DNA from: Sipunculus nudus
Taxonomy: Eukaryota > Annelida > Sipuncula > Golfingiida > Sipunculidae
Direction: 5' to 3'
Assembly: GCA_026874595.1 (NCBI GenBank)
Contig: CM049318.1
Location: forward strand, 2,665,741-2,729,740
Length of the DNA: 64,000 nucleotides
Shown here: piece by piece, positions 23,349-35,942 of the stretch
Layout of the letters: the number at the start of each line of letters is the position of its first letter
Position numbering within the stretch: position 1 is the stretch's first letter
The notes under the pieces: model-generated
What the model saw: only the letters and a program-made list of their open reading frames with translations
Told to the model about the DNA's origin: nothing
The model's database searches: none
Made by a program: the position numbers and the translations under genes

Positions 23349-25989
23349 CAAGGGACCTATGGGTCACGGCGCTCAGCTGTTATATATGATTAAAAAATAT
23401 GATATAGGAATGAGGCATATGCTGGTTTGGTGTGGTAATAAATATAAGCTTTATTATGAGTTGTTGGTGTTTAGCTTGTGTATGATTATGATATTATCTT
23501 TGGAGACAGGGAAGAGGATTGATTTCATTTATTTTATTAACAATTGGAGTACTATTGTCACACAGATTTTGACTTGGCCATATAACTTATAAGCAGAACA
23601 TATGATATAAGAGTTTAACTATTTATTAAAAAAAAATTACAAATATTGTCCCAAATATAATTTTTATTAAAAATAATAAGAGAATCTTATGATTTTTTAA
23701 AATGAAATATAACTGAAATGATTATTAAAATAATATGAAAGAATATATTCATGAATGCATTCATGAATACATTTTGAAAGTATTTGCACTGGTATTCATA
23801 AACTTTCATTTTTACCTGAATTCCAATTCTTTATGCAAGACATTTTATAATGGAGTACATATTCATATTCGTATTTAAATACAATTGCAAAGTTTTCCCA
23901 CCATTACTGGAATTTATTAAGTTTTCACCAAACAATTATGTTGAGAATCCGGAATATACAAAATTCACACATTTAAATTATGATCAAAAGTACCTGGTTT
24001 TATGGCTTTTATTTATATTAAAAAAAAAAAATGTAATATATTCATTTTGGACTAATTTCACATCAATGTACACACTAGACACAGTAGGAATCTAGATTAA
24101 TAATATCAACTGCATCTTTGTCTATCATTAATTTCCTTCATATGATCCCTAATGATTAGTAATGAATAATATGATTTACTTTTTTATCATTAAAATTGAA
24201 CTGAAAAATACCATAGGTGACTACATGGTGTTATTTGGAGTACGTGACATTCTATCCATCGATACAAGATTCTTTTATCATCAGTAACAGCAAGTTATTA
24301 TAAACTAATAAATTCTTTTTTATTTTTCTTTAATTTGTTATTAAAAAAACAATAAAAATTTATTAATTTATTGTTAATTGTTATGTTGTTGGTTAAAACT
24401 ACTAGATGAGTTGGGTTGGACACCTGGATCAACTGTGGCTGGCCATAAGCTGCCTACCTGCAACAGTGTATGGCTCGCCTCAAGCATGCATAATTTGCTG
24501 AAAGTTCAACAAGGTCAACATACAGGTGACTCAAGAGAGGCTGGAGAGAGTTAAGGTCTGACATGGTCTCATAAAAACATTAATAAAAGCTACAATTTTT
24601 GGCCAGTTTCTTTCAGCTTTCTAAACTAAAAAGCTGAAATCCTTGTGTGCATGATATGAAAATTATATCAACCGTGCTCACAGGAAACAAATGTGCCATG
24701 GTCAAAGTTGGGCAAAATTTAAGGTACTAATTTTATATTTATACTAATAACATATAAAATTTGAAAAATTCAGGACTAATTTGGGGTATTCAATTGAATC
24801 TTGATTAAATAATGTTACATCCCTGGCAAAAAAACTCTAGCTTCAGCAATCCCCTTGTTAAGGGAGTAAATATATTTCTTGATTTTTTACATAGTGCATT
24901 ATGTTTGGGCCCATAACTTAAAACAATTACGCAATACTGACATCATTTCTGGCATATGCATAGAGAATGTAAAGAAAAATATGTATATTATATATGATTA
25001 AAGTCACATCAGTGGTTTTGATATAAGGCAGTCTTGAAGTGTAACAATGGGTTTTTAATGGAAAAATGAAGTTTTTCATTAATATCTCGAAGGTATTAAG
25101 TCCTAGTGACCAAATTCTTGGCATGGTAGGGAATTTTGGAGACATCTAATTGTATGCCAAATTTTAGGAACTGAGAGCTGAAGCTGGGGAGCTGAGCTCT
25201 TGCAAACTGCATAACACTAGCTTGATGTAAACAATTTGTTACATGGTGCTTGAAAACTTGAATAAAATCTACAGTTTTTGATCAACTGGTTTCAAATTTT
25301 TGGTGTTAACAGACAAAATGCTAACAAAAACATGCTGAGAAAATTAAATCCACAGTACTTACAGTAAAAAAACGTGCCATGGTCAAAGTTGGGCAAAATT
25401 TAAGGTACCAATTTTTTATTTTGGTTAATATTTTAAAAAATTTAAAAGATTTTGATCTAATCTTGGGTATACAATTTAATTTTGATAAATTAAATTTATA
25501 TTACTGGAAAAAAAGTCCATAGCTTTAACAAGTTTTGTGTTAAGTGATCAAATATCTTTCCTGATTTTTTACAAAATGCATTATGTTTGGGCCCATAACT
25601 TTTTCAAATTATATAATACAGACATAATTTCTGGCATGTACATAGGAACTATATAGAAGAATATTTATGATAAATATGAGGGAAAACAGATGAGTGGTTT
25701 TGATATTAGGCAGTCCTGAAGTGTGAAAATAGGTTTTTAATAAAAAATTGAGGTTTTTCCTTAATTTCTCAAAGGAATGAAGTCGCAAAGACCCAGTTTT
25801 CGGCTTGGTAGGAGATCTTGGGGACATCTAACATAATGCTGAATTTGGGATTCCTAGGTCTTACGGTTTCAAAACGTGCCACATCTACGGACGGACGGAC
25901 GGACGGACGGACGGACGGACGGACAGACGGACGGACGACGGACAATGGACCACGACTATAGCTCAGATGACTTATAGTCAGCTGAGCTA
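23349..25989 (-). mobile_element. Element P2, complete Helentron-like element
   Basis: Left edge CAAGGGACCTATGGGTCAC with GCTCAGCTG. Right edge: a (GGAC)n run of about ten repeats, then the TAGCTCAG/CTGAGCTA hairpin (25959-25989). Two internal subunits about 680 bp apart. The empty site in unit 1 is a run of ten A's (19105-19114); here five A's precede and six follow. P2 carries many substitutions relative to P1 and P3 (for example ATATGATATAGGAATGAGGC for ATATTATTTAGAAATGAGGC), so it is an independent or older insertion. Confidence 0.85.
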
Positions 25990-26044
25990 AAAAACATAGC
26001 CCAACATTTCTGAAAAAAAGTGCCTAAGAACCATACTTTTTATT

Positions 26045-26297
26045 TTTTTTTTGGCCTAAACTATATTTATTTACATGGATTGTACAACTAGGTAAAATAA
26101 CTAATACGAGGCACTCTGTGTGGCTTGGATGTTGTCACTCAATTGTTTGTAAAGGTGGAGGAAACCGGAGCACCAAGAGAAATTTAACCACCAACCTTGG
26201 ATGGGCGACTACAACCAACTCTCAAGCCATGCAGGAATTGAACCTGGGTCACTAGTGGAGAAGGACATGTGTTTTACCACTCATCTGTCTGGGCCCC
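26045..26297 (-). mobile_element. tRNA-derived SINE, V-SINE-like (copy 2)
   Basis: Duplicate of 19165-19417 carried by the tandem duplication, with few differences (CAAGCCATGCAGG for CAAGCCGTGCAGG). Same B box and A-box-like motif on the minus strand. Confidence 0.6.
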
Positions 26298-26338
26298 TTC
26301 CTTCTGGCTGATTATTAAAAAATATGAAGTCTTGGCAG

Positions 26339-26868
26339 AAAAAGAATCAATCTTGTATCAAATGACTGCAAAAAGTATTAATAATCAATACAAAAACATG
26401 CCACTTCTGATAAACTTCAGGAATGCTGTCCTCATGAATGTAAGGAGATACAACAGCCTTACTAGTCTTCGAATTTTAGATTTCTGTTTCTTTTGTGGAA
26501 CACTTTTTATAAGGAACAAGCTTTCAAGATGAAAAGTTTCTGACAAAAACAGGTAAACTGTGAAGGAAGAGCCACTGAAACTTAAGACACCTCAGCATTT
26601 CAGCCTCTCTGAAGCACAAAGATGGATTTTCTCAAGTAGCTTTTTCATCAACTTGTATTGTGAAAATATACTGGTTGTGATATAATTATCCTACTTGCAA
26701 GCTGCACTCAAACTCAATGTATCTTTGGCTGATTGTTTATCAGCTCCAAATGGTGCACAAGGTTATTGAAAAGACTACATTTCAGCACTTATTCTTAAGT
26801 TTTGGCCTGGTTTTGTGTCAAGATTTTAAAATAAGACAGCTGATATGACATCTCAGGGCTGAAAACTG

Positions 26869-26933
<65 letters not shown>
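26339..26933. other. Unique DNA ending in a long (AT)n tract
   Basis: Non-repetitive sequence to about 26870, then an uninterrupted AT dinucleotide run at about 26872-26933. A frame at 26269-26532 spans the SINE edge and unique DNA and resembles no family I know; not called. Confidence 0.6.
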
Positions 26934-26935
<2 letters not shown>

Positions 26936-27265
26936 TTAGAATCTGGCCCAATTTAAAACTGGGCCAGCCCAAATTAAAATTTTGATTTGGACCGGCCGAG
27001 ATCAAATTTCTAAACTGGGCCAGACCAGTTTTAAACTGGGCCAGCCCCGATTAAAATTTTGATCTGGGCTGGTCTAGATTAAAATCCAGTGGTGACGACT
27101 TCAGGATTTAAATCTGGTCTGGACTGATTTTAAACTGGGCAAGCCGAGATTAGAATTTTGATTTGGGCTGGTCAGGTTAACAGTCCTGTGGTAGACTGAT
27201 TTTAAACTGGACCAGCCCAGATCAGAATCCTAATCTACTCCTTGGCTGGCTTCAATTACACTCTA

Positions 27266-28580
27266 TTTACCTAGCTGATCTCTAATCAATTCAAAGAATT
27301 TGTAAAACATTGTAAGTCAATAATAATTAATATTTTATATATTTATTACATATTCTATGAAAATATCATTGGTTGGAATCCTGTCATATTTATTTTGTAA
27401 TTTTACCTCTTATGTGAAATTTCTAAAATATAATTATAAAATAATCATGTCAAGCATTGGTATTTTACAGCTATAAAACTACAAATATAGTTTGCAGAAC
27501 ATGTGCATTAAATCAACAAACTAAAACAAAATTTAATCAATAATTATTAATATATATGTTACACAATGTTAAGCTTGTGATCCAAGACCTGTAAATTCAA
27601 AATTTTATTTGTTATTTAAAGTTATTTATCATTTATTATAAGTTGGGGTTTTTGGTCTGTGATCTCCCCCCCCCCCCCCCCCTGTCACCCATTAAAAAAT
27701 TTGCACATATTGTAAAGTTGGACCTAGAACTTATAAAATACTACACATTAAGGAAAGAAGGCCCTGAAACATCTATTAAGATACCTGAACTTAAGTCATT
27801 GAAATTAGGTGACTGAAATTTAGCAAACAGAAAAATATATATCTAGTGTACATAGATAAATTAGGTTGATATTTGCTAATTTGTGTGAATTATTAACATG
27901 ATAATAATGTATTTAGATAGAACAGTGGGAACAATATTCACTAACTCAGTATTTTAACAATTGAAGATAGAGAATATTTGTATTGCAGCATTTAACTATC
28001 TTCAATTTATATTAGTTATCAGTTAATGGATTAGCTTTTTTTAAGTTATTAACTCAAAAGTGAAACCTCCACCATGTTTGTCACCCTCTGAAATAAAATT
28101 CTTATCCAATTTTCACGCATATTCACCACTATTTTTGAGACTGCCAAATGACAGCAATTATATCATTTTCTCAGCTGTGTATTTTCTGCGATTGAAAATT
28201 ACAGTATAATGGTATCACAATGCTCTCCCTAGCCCCAAATTAGGGCACAATGTCATGCAGCTCACCCAAATGAGCATCAAGACTGATAAATTACTTTTGT
28301 TCACTTATAAATGAGTAAAGCTGGTTTTTAATTATGCAAGTATATTTAATATTACACATGTAATTTTGATATTCAGAACAGAAAATTATCTCATTTAAGT
28401 TGAAAATTTTGATATAAAGTCAAGTAGATGTCTCAGAACTGACACATATTCTAAACTGTGATTAATTATGGTAGTTGGTTTAGGTGAAGTTCATATGTGA
28501 ACTTGCATGCTTGAAGAATAGATGAAACCAAAGAAGCACATTACATTTGTTTGTTAGCTTTTTCCTCACTAAAATATTAA
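27266..28580. other. AT-rich FB2 interior, no gene
   Basis: Low-complexity AT-rich sequence. A 17-base C tract at 27666-27682. No coding, RNA-gene or tandem features seen. Confidence 0.5.
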
Positions 28581-30527
28581 CAAGGGACCTATGGGTCACT
28601 GTGCTCAGCTGACGTTAACCTTGAAGGTAAAAATCTAAAATAATATCAAATGGAGATAAAGTTTAAGAGGAAGAGGTAACTAAGGCTATGGTTGGTTTAT
28701 ATGATTGGTTTGTATTGATGAGCAAGAAATTGTTGCAAAAATATTTTGTGACCTGACCATGTGTTTCCTTATGTTGAACTAAAGCATGTGAGCAGTTTGT
28801 GAACAAATGATCTGTACTATTACAATGATCATTAGTTGGTTTTTCGATTAACTGTTGACATTTCAGTAGTTTACACATTTTTTCAATTGAATCTATTTTT
28901 TTGTATAATATATATTATTAAATATATATGTATTTTTTTTTATGAAATATATACAGTTGAAATATAGCTAATTAACAACATAAAACAGGGCAAACAAAGC
29001 CTGATCTCAAATTCTGCTGAGGCAGGAAAATAATGAACAAATGTTTGTATTAAATCCTCATTTTTTTATCACATCAATTATTTTCTAATTTAAGTTTATA
29101 TTTCTATACATTTCCAATTTAACATATATATCTGAATATAAAAGTTGATTCATAATTCTCAATTGCATCATCATAAATCTCAATCTTGTCAGATAACACC
29201 ACATCATGCATACAAATGTTTATTTATTTTTTACCACAAAAATATATCTTTTAAATCTGCAAAACAATAAATATCTAAAAATAATACTTGATTTAGATTT
29301 CACAATTTTTAATTGTGTCTTAATTTATCCATATTGTGCTTCATATTTTATAATAATTTAAGCATACTGATGGGTTCAATTATATTTGTTAAAATCATTT
29401 AAAAGAAAATAGCATACTGATGGGTTCAATTATATTTGTTAAAATCATTTAAAAGAAAATAGATTTCTTTAAAAATGCTACATTACACAACATTGCATCT
29501 TCTGGATTACACCTTGAATTATTTTTTCAAGGAAAATTTTTGCATATCGGAGTGGAAACAGCATTACAATTAAGGAGATACAGTGAAAACAATAACAATT
29601 ACTGCATAACACTTGGTGGGTTGAGTTTGCAGGGGGGGGGGGGGTGATTGGGGTGGTGATATGAGAATCACTGTACACCTGTCACAGCAGGGGATCTCCC
29701 CCAGTGACTGTAACAAATCAGAAACCCTGGCATAGCTGACTTCCAGTGACCTGGAGTGGGACCCTGCATCTGTAATCAAAGCAAGTGACTACAGAACAAA
29801 AAATCAATAACTAGCTTAATTTTCAAGCTTTTATTTTCAAATTTCAGATTTAGACAAACTAAATATTTATGTTTACATGCTGTGAAAATTAAATCAATGG
29901 TGCTTACAGGAAAAAAACGTGCCATGGTCAAAGTTGGGGAAAATTTAAGGTACTGATTTTTTTTTTATGCTAATAACTTAAAAAAAATTACAAAATTCAG
30001 ATCTAATTTTGGGTAAACAATTGAATCTTAATTAAAAATAGTTATATACTTGAGAAAATAGACTCTAGTTTCAAAATTTTTCATGTTAAGTGAGTTATTA
30101 TTTTTCCTGATTTTGTACAAAGTCCATTATGTTTGGGCCCATCACTTAAAGAATTTATACTTTACAGACTTAATTTCTGGCAAATACATAGGAACTATAT
30201 AGAGGAATATTTATGGTAAATATGAGGATGAGTGGTTTTGATATTAGGCAGTCCTGAAGTGTGAAAATAGGATTTTAATAAAAAATTGAGGTTTTTCCTT
30301 AATTTCTCAAAGGAACGAAGTCGAAAAGACCCAGTTTTCGGCTTGGTAGGAGATCTTGGGGACATCTAACATTATGCTGAATTTTGGATTCCTAGGTCTT
30401 TAGGTTTCAAAACGTGCCACATCTACAGACGGACGGATGGACGGCAAGACGGACGGATGGACTGACGGACGGACGACGGACAATGGACCACGACTATAGC
30501 TCAGATGACTTATAGTCAGCTGAGCTA
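28581..30527 (-). mobile_element. Element R, P-superfamily Helentron-like element
   Basis: Left edge CAAGGGACCTATGGGTCAC followed by GCTCAGCTG. Right edge: decayed GGAC microsatellite (about 30428-30475) and the TAGCTCAG/CTGAGCTA hairpin ending at 30527. The last ~660 bp match a P subunit with a deletion (AGGATGAGTGG for AGGAAAAACAGATGAGTGG). The first half is unrelated to P1 but matches 32890-33250. Contains a perfect 51-bp direct duplication at 29362-29463 and a poly-G run near 29631-29644. T2 begins after only four A's. Confidence 0.75.
29362..29463. repeat. 51-bp perfect direct duplication
   Basis: Two adjacent identical copies beginning GCATACTGATGGGTTCAAT, units 29362-29412 and 29413-29463, inside element R. 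The identity suggests a recent event. Confidence 0.95.
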
Positions 30528-30531
30528 AAAA

Positions 30532-31986
30532 CTAGAATACGGGTAGTCGACAAGCGACTACGTGTATCCGCCTAAATCAGAGTGGAACGGATGAAGTGAG
30601 GCATGGATTGAGTGGCAAGGGGAAATAGAGTGTTGCATATTAGCATGGATGTCTGCAGCCAAATTGTGTATGTAGGTTGCCCCCCCTACCACAAAATCCA
30701 GAAAGCCATCCAAGTTGTATACATATGCAAAATTTAAGGCAGATAAGTCAAACCACTACATGTATATGAGTGATTTTAGCCTGTGGCAGAAAAACAGATG
30801 GACGCGGAGCAGAAATGGTTGCAGGTGACGCCACCAGTTTTGCGTATGATAAAGAGCTATGTGAGAACTATACACATGCAAAACTTTGGCCCAATCGGTC
30901 TAACTGTTCCCAAGATATGAGCTTGGATGTCTGCTGCATAAACTAGAATGCAGGTGGCGCCACCTGTCATAAAATCAAGAGAGCTGTCGGGGATGTACAA
31001 ACCTGCAAAATTTTAGGCGGATATGTCAAACTACTGCCGAGATATGAGTGATTTTATCCCATGGCAGACAAACAGACAGGAGCTGTGCAAAAATGGCTGC
31101 ATGTGGCGCCACCAGTTTTGTGTATGATGAAGAGCTATGTGAGATCTATACACATGCAAAATTTTGGCCCAATCATTCAAACCGTTCCCGAGATATGAGC
31201 TTGGATGTCTGCAGCGTAAACGTGAATGTAGGTGGCGCCACCTGTCATAAAATCAGATAAGCTATCCAGGATGTATATGCATGCCGAATTTCAGATGAAT
31301 TAGTCAAGTCACTGCAGAGATATGAGTGATTTTAACCCAAGGCAGACAAACAGATGGACACTGTGCAAACATGGTTGCAGGTGGCGCCACCATTTTTTGT
31401 GTATGTTATAAAGCTCTCCAAGGGCTACATTTGTGCGAAAAAATTTTCCTGATCGGTCAAACGGTTCCTGAGATATGAGCTTGGATATCTGCAGCGTAAA
31501 CGTGAATGTAGGTGGCGCCACCTGTCATAAAATCAGATAAGCTATCCAGGATGTTTACGCATGCCGAATTTCAGGTGAATTAGTCTAGTCACTGCAGAGA
31601 TATGAGTGATTTTAACGCAAGGCAGATGAACAGATGGACACTGTGCAAACATGGTTGCAGGTGGCGCCACCATTTTTGTGTATGTTATAAAGGTCTCCAA
31701 GGGCTACATTTGTGCAAAAAAATTTTCCTGATCGGTCAAACGGTTCCTGAGATATGTGGGTTTATGTGTGGAAACAGACGCACAAACAGACGCAGAGCGC
31801 AGAGGAAAGGTCAGAGGTCAAAACAAAATCGGGGTGCAGCAGTTCACGTGACCCGAACATAATCCCGGTAAAATTCCGCCCAGCGGTTACGGAGGAGTTC
31901 TCCGGACACCTACGCTGCCGCAGCAGCGGCGTGCAGCTGAAAGCATTATCAAGTATCCGCAAAACTCTGTTTTGGCAGATACAATA
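30532..31986 (-). mobile_element. Element T2, complete Helitron/Helentron-like element
   Basis: Same edges as T1: CTAGAATACGG, hairpin GTAGTCG/CGACTAC, GTATCCGCC; right hairpin GTATCCGC (31953-31960) with GGCAGATAC (one mismatch) and AATAAA. The interior 150/130-bp alternation is kept (GGTGGCGCCACC or variants near 30823, 30952, 31102, 31230, 31379, 31510 and 31659), with fewer dimers than T1. It begins in the A-run of R, so it is probably an insertion at the edge of an older element. Confidence 0.75.
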
Positions 31987-32644
31987 AATTTTAAATGATC
32001 TTGTTCATTATGTGTTTGGGCCCTTCAAAATGGTGTATCTGGAATAAATGTTAACTGTATTATCTGATTTAAGATGATAAAAATCAAGTTAGCCTAAGAT
32101 TAGGTTAGGATTCTGATCTGGTTAGGCCCAGTTTAAAATCAGTCCACCACAGGATTGTAATCTTGATTAGCCCTGATTAAAAGTTTTATCTGGGCCAGCC
32201 CAGTTTAAAATCAGTCCACCACAGGATTGTAAACTTAACCAGCCAAGATCAAAATTCTGGCCAGCCCAGTTTAAAATCAGTCCAGACCAAATTTAAATCC
32301 TTAAGTCTTCACCACAGGATTTTAATTTGGACCGGCCCAGATCAAAAATTTAATCTTTGCTGGCCCAGTTTAAAACTGGTCTGGCCCAGATTAGAATTTT
32401 GATCTGGGCCAGTCCAAATCAAAATTGTGATCTGGGATGGCCCAATTTTAAATTTGGCCAGATTCTAATCTGGGCCTCGACATATACATATAAATATAAA
32501 TATATTTGTCGACGGATTCCAGAAGGAGAATCTGGGAAGATTTCCTGATCCAGAATCTTTCCAGGAAAAATGAGAATTCTGATTCTTCCCAGGAAAAATG
32601 AGCAAGAAGAGATGATATGAAATTATTCCTGTTCTTCCCAGGAA

Positions 32645-33955
32645 CAAGGGACCCATGGGTCACAGCGCTCAGCTGACAGTTATAACTGCATCACCATAGA
32701 TTTTTTGAAGTTGCAATAATAATACTATCCTCAGTGCTCAGGAACTAGGGCTCAATGACTAGTTACAACACATACAGAATAAGGAATTAAATTCAATGGT
32801 GCTTACAGGGACTGGTGGGAGTTACACCACCTCTGCATATACATAAAGGATAAAATTTAAAATAAATGAAATTATTTAAAAAAAAATAAAAACAGGCTGA
32901 GAGATGAAAAACAAAGCAAATAACTTTAATTTCCATTCTACTGAGACAGGGAAATAATGAACAAATATTTGCAATAGATCCAGTTCTTTTGTTAAGTCAT
33001 TTTTTTAAGTTTAAAAATTTACTATATATTTAAAGTATATCATATATATCTGAATATTTAAATTGATTTACAAATCTAAATTGCATCAACATTTATACTT
33101 AATTTAGTCAGGTAACATCACATTATGCACATAAATATATATATATATATATTTTTTTATATATAAAATATATTTTTTAAATTTGCAAAGCAATAAATAT
33201 ATGAAAATAACACTCCAGAATTCACAATTTTAAATTGCACCTTTATTTTTCCATGCCACGCTGGCCGGTGTTGTCCTCGCTTTTCATTAAAAAAAAAAAT
33301 ACAGTACAAATATAAAGGATCCCATAGTTAACCTATGTAACTACGACACCAACTGTGTCCAGCACAGGGCTGTTCACCAAGAATTATAGTATTATATAAT
33401 AGTGTGTTCTATAAGATAAATTTATTTAATCGATCGAAAATGTTTTAATATATTGTCACATGTTTATCAGAGGCTAGCTAAATCAATTTGAGTCAGTCAG
33501 TATCTGGTAATGTCCCGAACTCGGCGGTGGGCCTAATCACGGTGATTCCCAGAGCAATTTCATGCGAAATCTTTTATCGATCGTTCATCCGAACGAAAAG
33601 CTTGTCTCCCGAGGCTTTTGGATAAACGAGGCTCTACTGTTCTTTCAAATTTCAGAATTCAACAGATTAAATCAACATGTATCCAGGCTGTGAAAATAAA
33701 TTAAATATACTTTCGAGAAAAAAACGTGCAAAGGTCAAATTTGGGCAAAATTTAAGGTACCAATTTTATATTTTTGCTAATATTTTTTAAAAATTTAAAA
33801 GATTTTGATCTAATTTTGGGTATACAATTAAATTTTGATTAATTAAAGTTATATAACTGAAAAAAAGTCCCTAGCTTTTACATGTTTTTGTGTTAAATGA
33901 CCAAATATTTTTCCTGATTTTTTACAAAGTGCAATATGTTTGGGCCCATAATATA
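32645..33955 (-). mobile_element. Truncated R-like element, interrupted
   Basis: Left edge CAAGGGACCCATGGGTCAC (a perfect GACCCATGGGTC palindrome) with GCTCAGCTG. 32890-33250 matches the first half of R (29000-29330). 33670-33955 matches a P subunit up to TTTGGGCCCATA and then stops at a TATATA run, so the hairpin edge is lost. 33255-33660 is unrelated and looks inserted. Confidence 0.65.
33255..33660. repeat. Inserted sequence of unknown family inside the R-like element
   Basis: Interrupts the alignment with R. It has a more balanced base composition than its surroundings, an A-run at 33290-33301, and ends with the AAAAGCTTGTC...CTACT motif shared with 7123-7164. No open frame of note. Confidence 0.45.
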
Positions 33956-34598
33956 TATATATAGTAACACAATGTTAAATACCATACATCCATTATCAGG
34001 TCTGCTACAGCACTGTTCTTGCTCCTCAACATTCTTAGAGAATATATTCATGTCATTATCCATACAATATAGCTGATCTGCTACATGAACTGTACAGATA
34101 TCATGACACAGTCAATGATAAAGTTTTGGTACATGCTCTATAGGGCTGTCTCGATCCACTAGCTGGTACACTGAAATATCATGAAATAATGTCAAATATC
34201 ATATCAGTATTATCAGATATTCTTGTGTGGACACACTGACAATATTTTAGAATTGACATCTGACTTTTAAAATGTATCCCAGCACCAAGTAAGTCAACAG
34301 AAATGAAATTACACCTGCAGGAAAACAGGTGAATGGCATCCCATTGTTTATTAATTTATAAATTGATTTTATTTATGGTTTCAAAATAGATTTTATTAAA
34401 GTAAGCATATTTACATTTCAATTGGGATTCAAATTCTATATCTATCATATCATGTGTCATACCTTGTAACATATTGTGAGCAAAGTATTGAGATATGAAT
34501 TGTGTCGTGAGATAATGCATCAAAACAGCCTTTGTGCTGTACACCTAAATGTATAGCCCAGATCCACACTAATTACCATTCACAGTTCTATTAAGTAA
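33956..34598. other. No gene seen
   Basis: Non-repetitive AT-rich sequence between two elements. No coding features. Confidence 0.4.
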
Positions 34599-35075
34599 CA
34601 AGTGACCCATGGGTCATGACGCTCAGCTGACAAGCATGACCTGTATTTAAAGCCTGATGGTATACCATATGGTATCTGACCATACTTGGAAGATGGAAGG
34701 TTTGGGATGAAAAGTCTGACTTGAAATGCATCCACAACTTTTTTAAAAAAGCTGGTCCTGTGACATTGACCTCTGACCCTAAGACCTAAATATCAAAAGG
34801 TTTGTTCCTCTCTTGACATGTAAGGTTTGAGATTTTTATTTTGGCTATAAGAACACCTCGTAACTCAGAGAATATAGGTCACAGTGACCTAATTTCAGAT
34901 CTGCAAGGAGATCTTTTTAGAACCTCTAAGACTGCATAGGGTTCATGTATCTAGCCCTTACAGTTACAATTTGTGCCCTGCTAACAGCCGGATGGCTGGC
35001 AGGATGGACAGACGGAAGGACGACGGACAAAGACTCATCGCTTTAGCACAGCATGAATAAAAGTCAGCTGAGCTA
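34599..35075 (-). mobile_element. Element S, short P-superfamily element (~477 bp)
   Basis: Left edge CAAGTGACCCATGGGTCATG, containing the perfect 14-bp palindrome TGACCCATGGGTCA, then GCTCAGCTG. The interior has one unit of the TGACC-rich core (about 34680-34850) and one Q-type unit (34860-34980). Right edge: decayed GGAC microsatellite and CAGCTGAGCTAAA. Its edges are intact although its hairpin arm is weaker (TTTAGCACAG) than in P. Confidence 0.7.
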
Positions 35076-35942
35076 AACACCACTGAAACTGCACTGACAA
35101 AAGGATTTCTAAGGTGGCTAACTGGCAGACATAATGGATTTCTGACAAGTCAGACATTTGATATCACACATCCTCCAATAAAAGACCAAACTTGTGGCAA
35201 ATTCTCCAAAGGATGTTACAGTAATGAATGTCCAAAACAATTCAAAAGGCATTTTCAGGCCCTTATATTAGATTTATAGATATGCAAATGTAAAAAGTGT
35301 TAGTCCAATATTTTTTATTATCACTCTGCTTTTCAATGGGATCAGCAGGGTACATAAACTGCAAAACCTGAAAGAAAAGAAATGCAGAAAGCATGACTAA
35401 AGGTCTTGTAATAAAAAAAGCCATCCTAAATCCAGGTACACACATATTATGAGAACAAACATTTGCTTTTATATCTGGTAATTTATATAAAAATATTCAG
35501 ATATCTAGGAAACTAAGTTTATTGCTATGATTCAATAAAATAAACTGCAAAATATTCCCATCATCTTATAAATCAGTAGCTAAACCTTAATACTATACTC
35601 TCACAGTCTTGATGCCTGGCTGAAGCATTCCAGCAACAGTGTTTTTGTTATGCAGTAACGAGGTATTTATCACTCAGCCTTATCACTTAACAGGCTGATA
35701 CAAAAGAGAGTCATATGTCACCAGCATCACTCACAATTACAGCCACACAGTGAGATGTACCATAACCAGTGGTTATATGTACAAGAAAATAGAGATGGTC
35801 TACAAAATTAGTTATTGTGAACATCCCTGACCTATGACCTTGGCCTTTTGCCCACATATCAACTGGATTCTTTCTAAATGAAGGGTAACTACTAACCACT
35901 TACATCTGGCAGGGTGTAATTACTTGGCAACCAATGAGTGAA
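35076..35942. other. No gene; one TGACC-core relic
   Basis: Mostly unique. 35815-35890 keeps a decayed unit of the TGACC-rich core (CCTGACCTATGACCTTGG). No coding evidence. Confidence 0.45.

Larger units (their letters stand above)
19461..26338. repeat. 6.88-kb tandem duplication, unit 2 (X-Q-P2-Y)
   Basis: X 19461-22941, Q 22945-23335, P2 23349-25989, Y 25994-26338. X, Q and Y match unit 1 almost base for base, but P and Q are in the opposite order and P2 is visibly more diverged from P1 than X is from X. Unique sequence resumes with AAGAATCAATCTTG at 26340. Confidence 0.92.
26934..32470. mobile_element. Foldback element FB2 (5.5 kb) with nested insertions
   Basis: Left arm 26934-27265 begins GATTAGAATCTGGCCCA; the right arm 32082-32470 is its inverse, ending TGGCCAGATTCTAATC. 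The arms align from the outer edge to an inner limit (CCAGATCAGAATCCTAA at 27219 and its inverse near 32110). Each arm is an array of quasi-palindromic units such as AGCCCAGATCAAAATTTT with GATCTGGGCTGG, so each can fold on itself as well as with its partner. The interior carries R (28581-30527) and T2 (30532-31986). It sits beside a long (AT)n tract. No transposase. Confidence 0.7.

Noticed and set aside
26269-26532. 87-residue plus-strand frame
   Set aside because: Begins inside the SINE-bearing Y block and crosses the duplication breakpoint into unique DNA; no recognisable homology.
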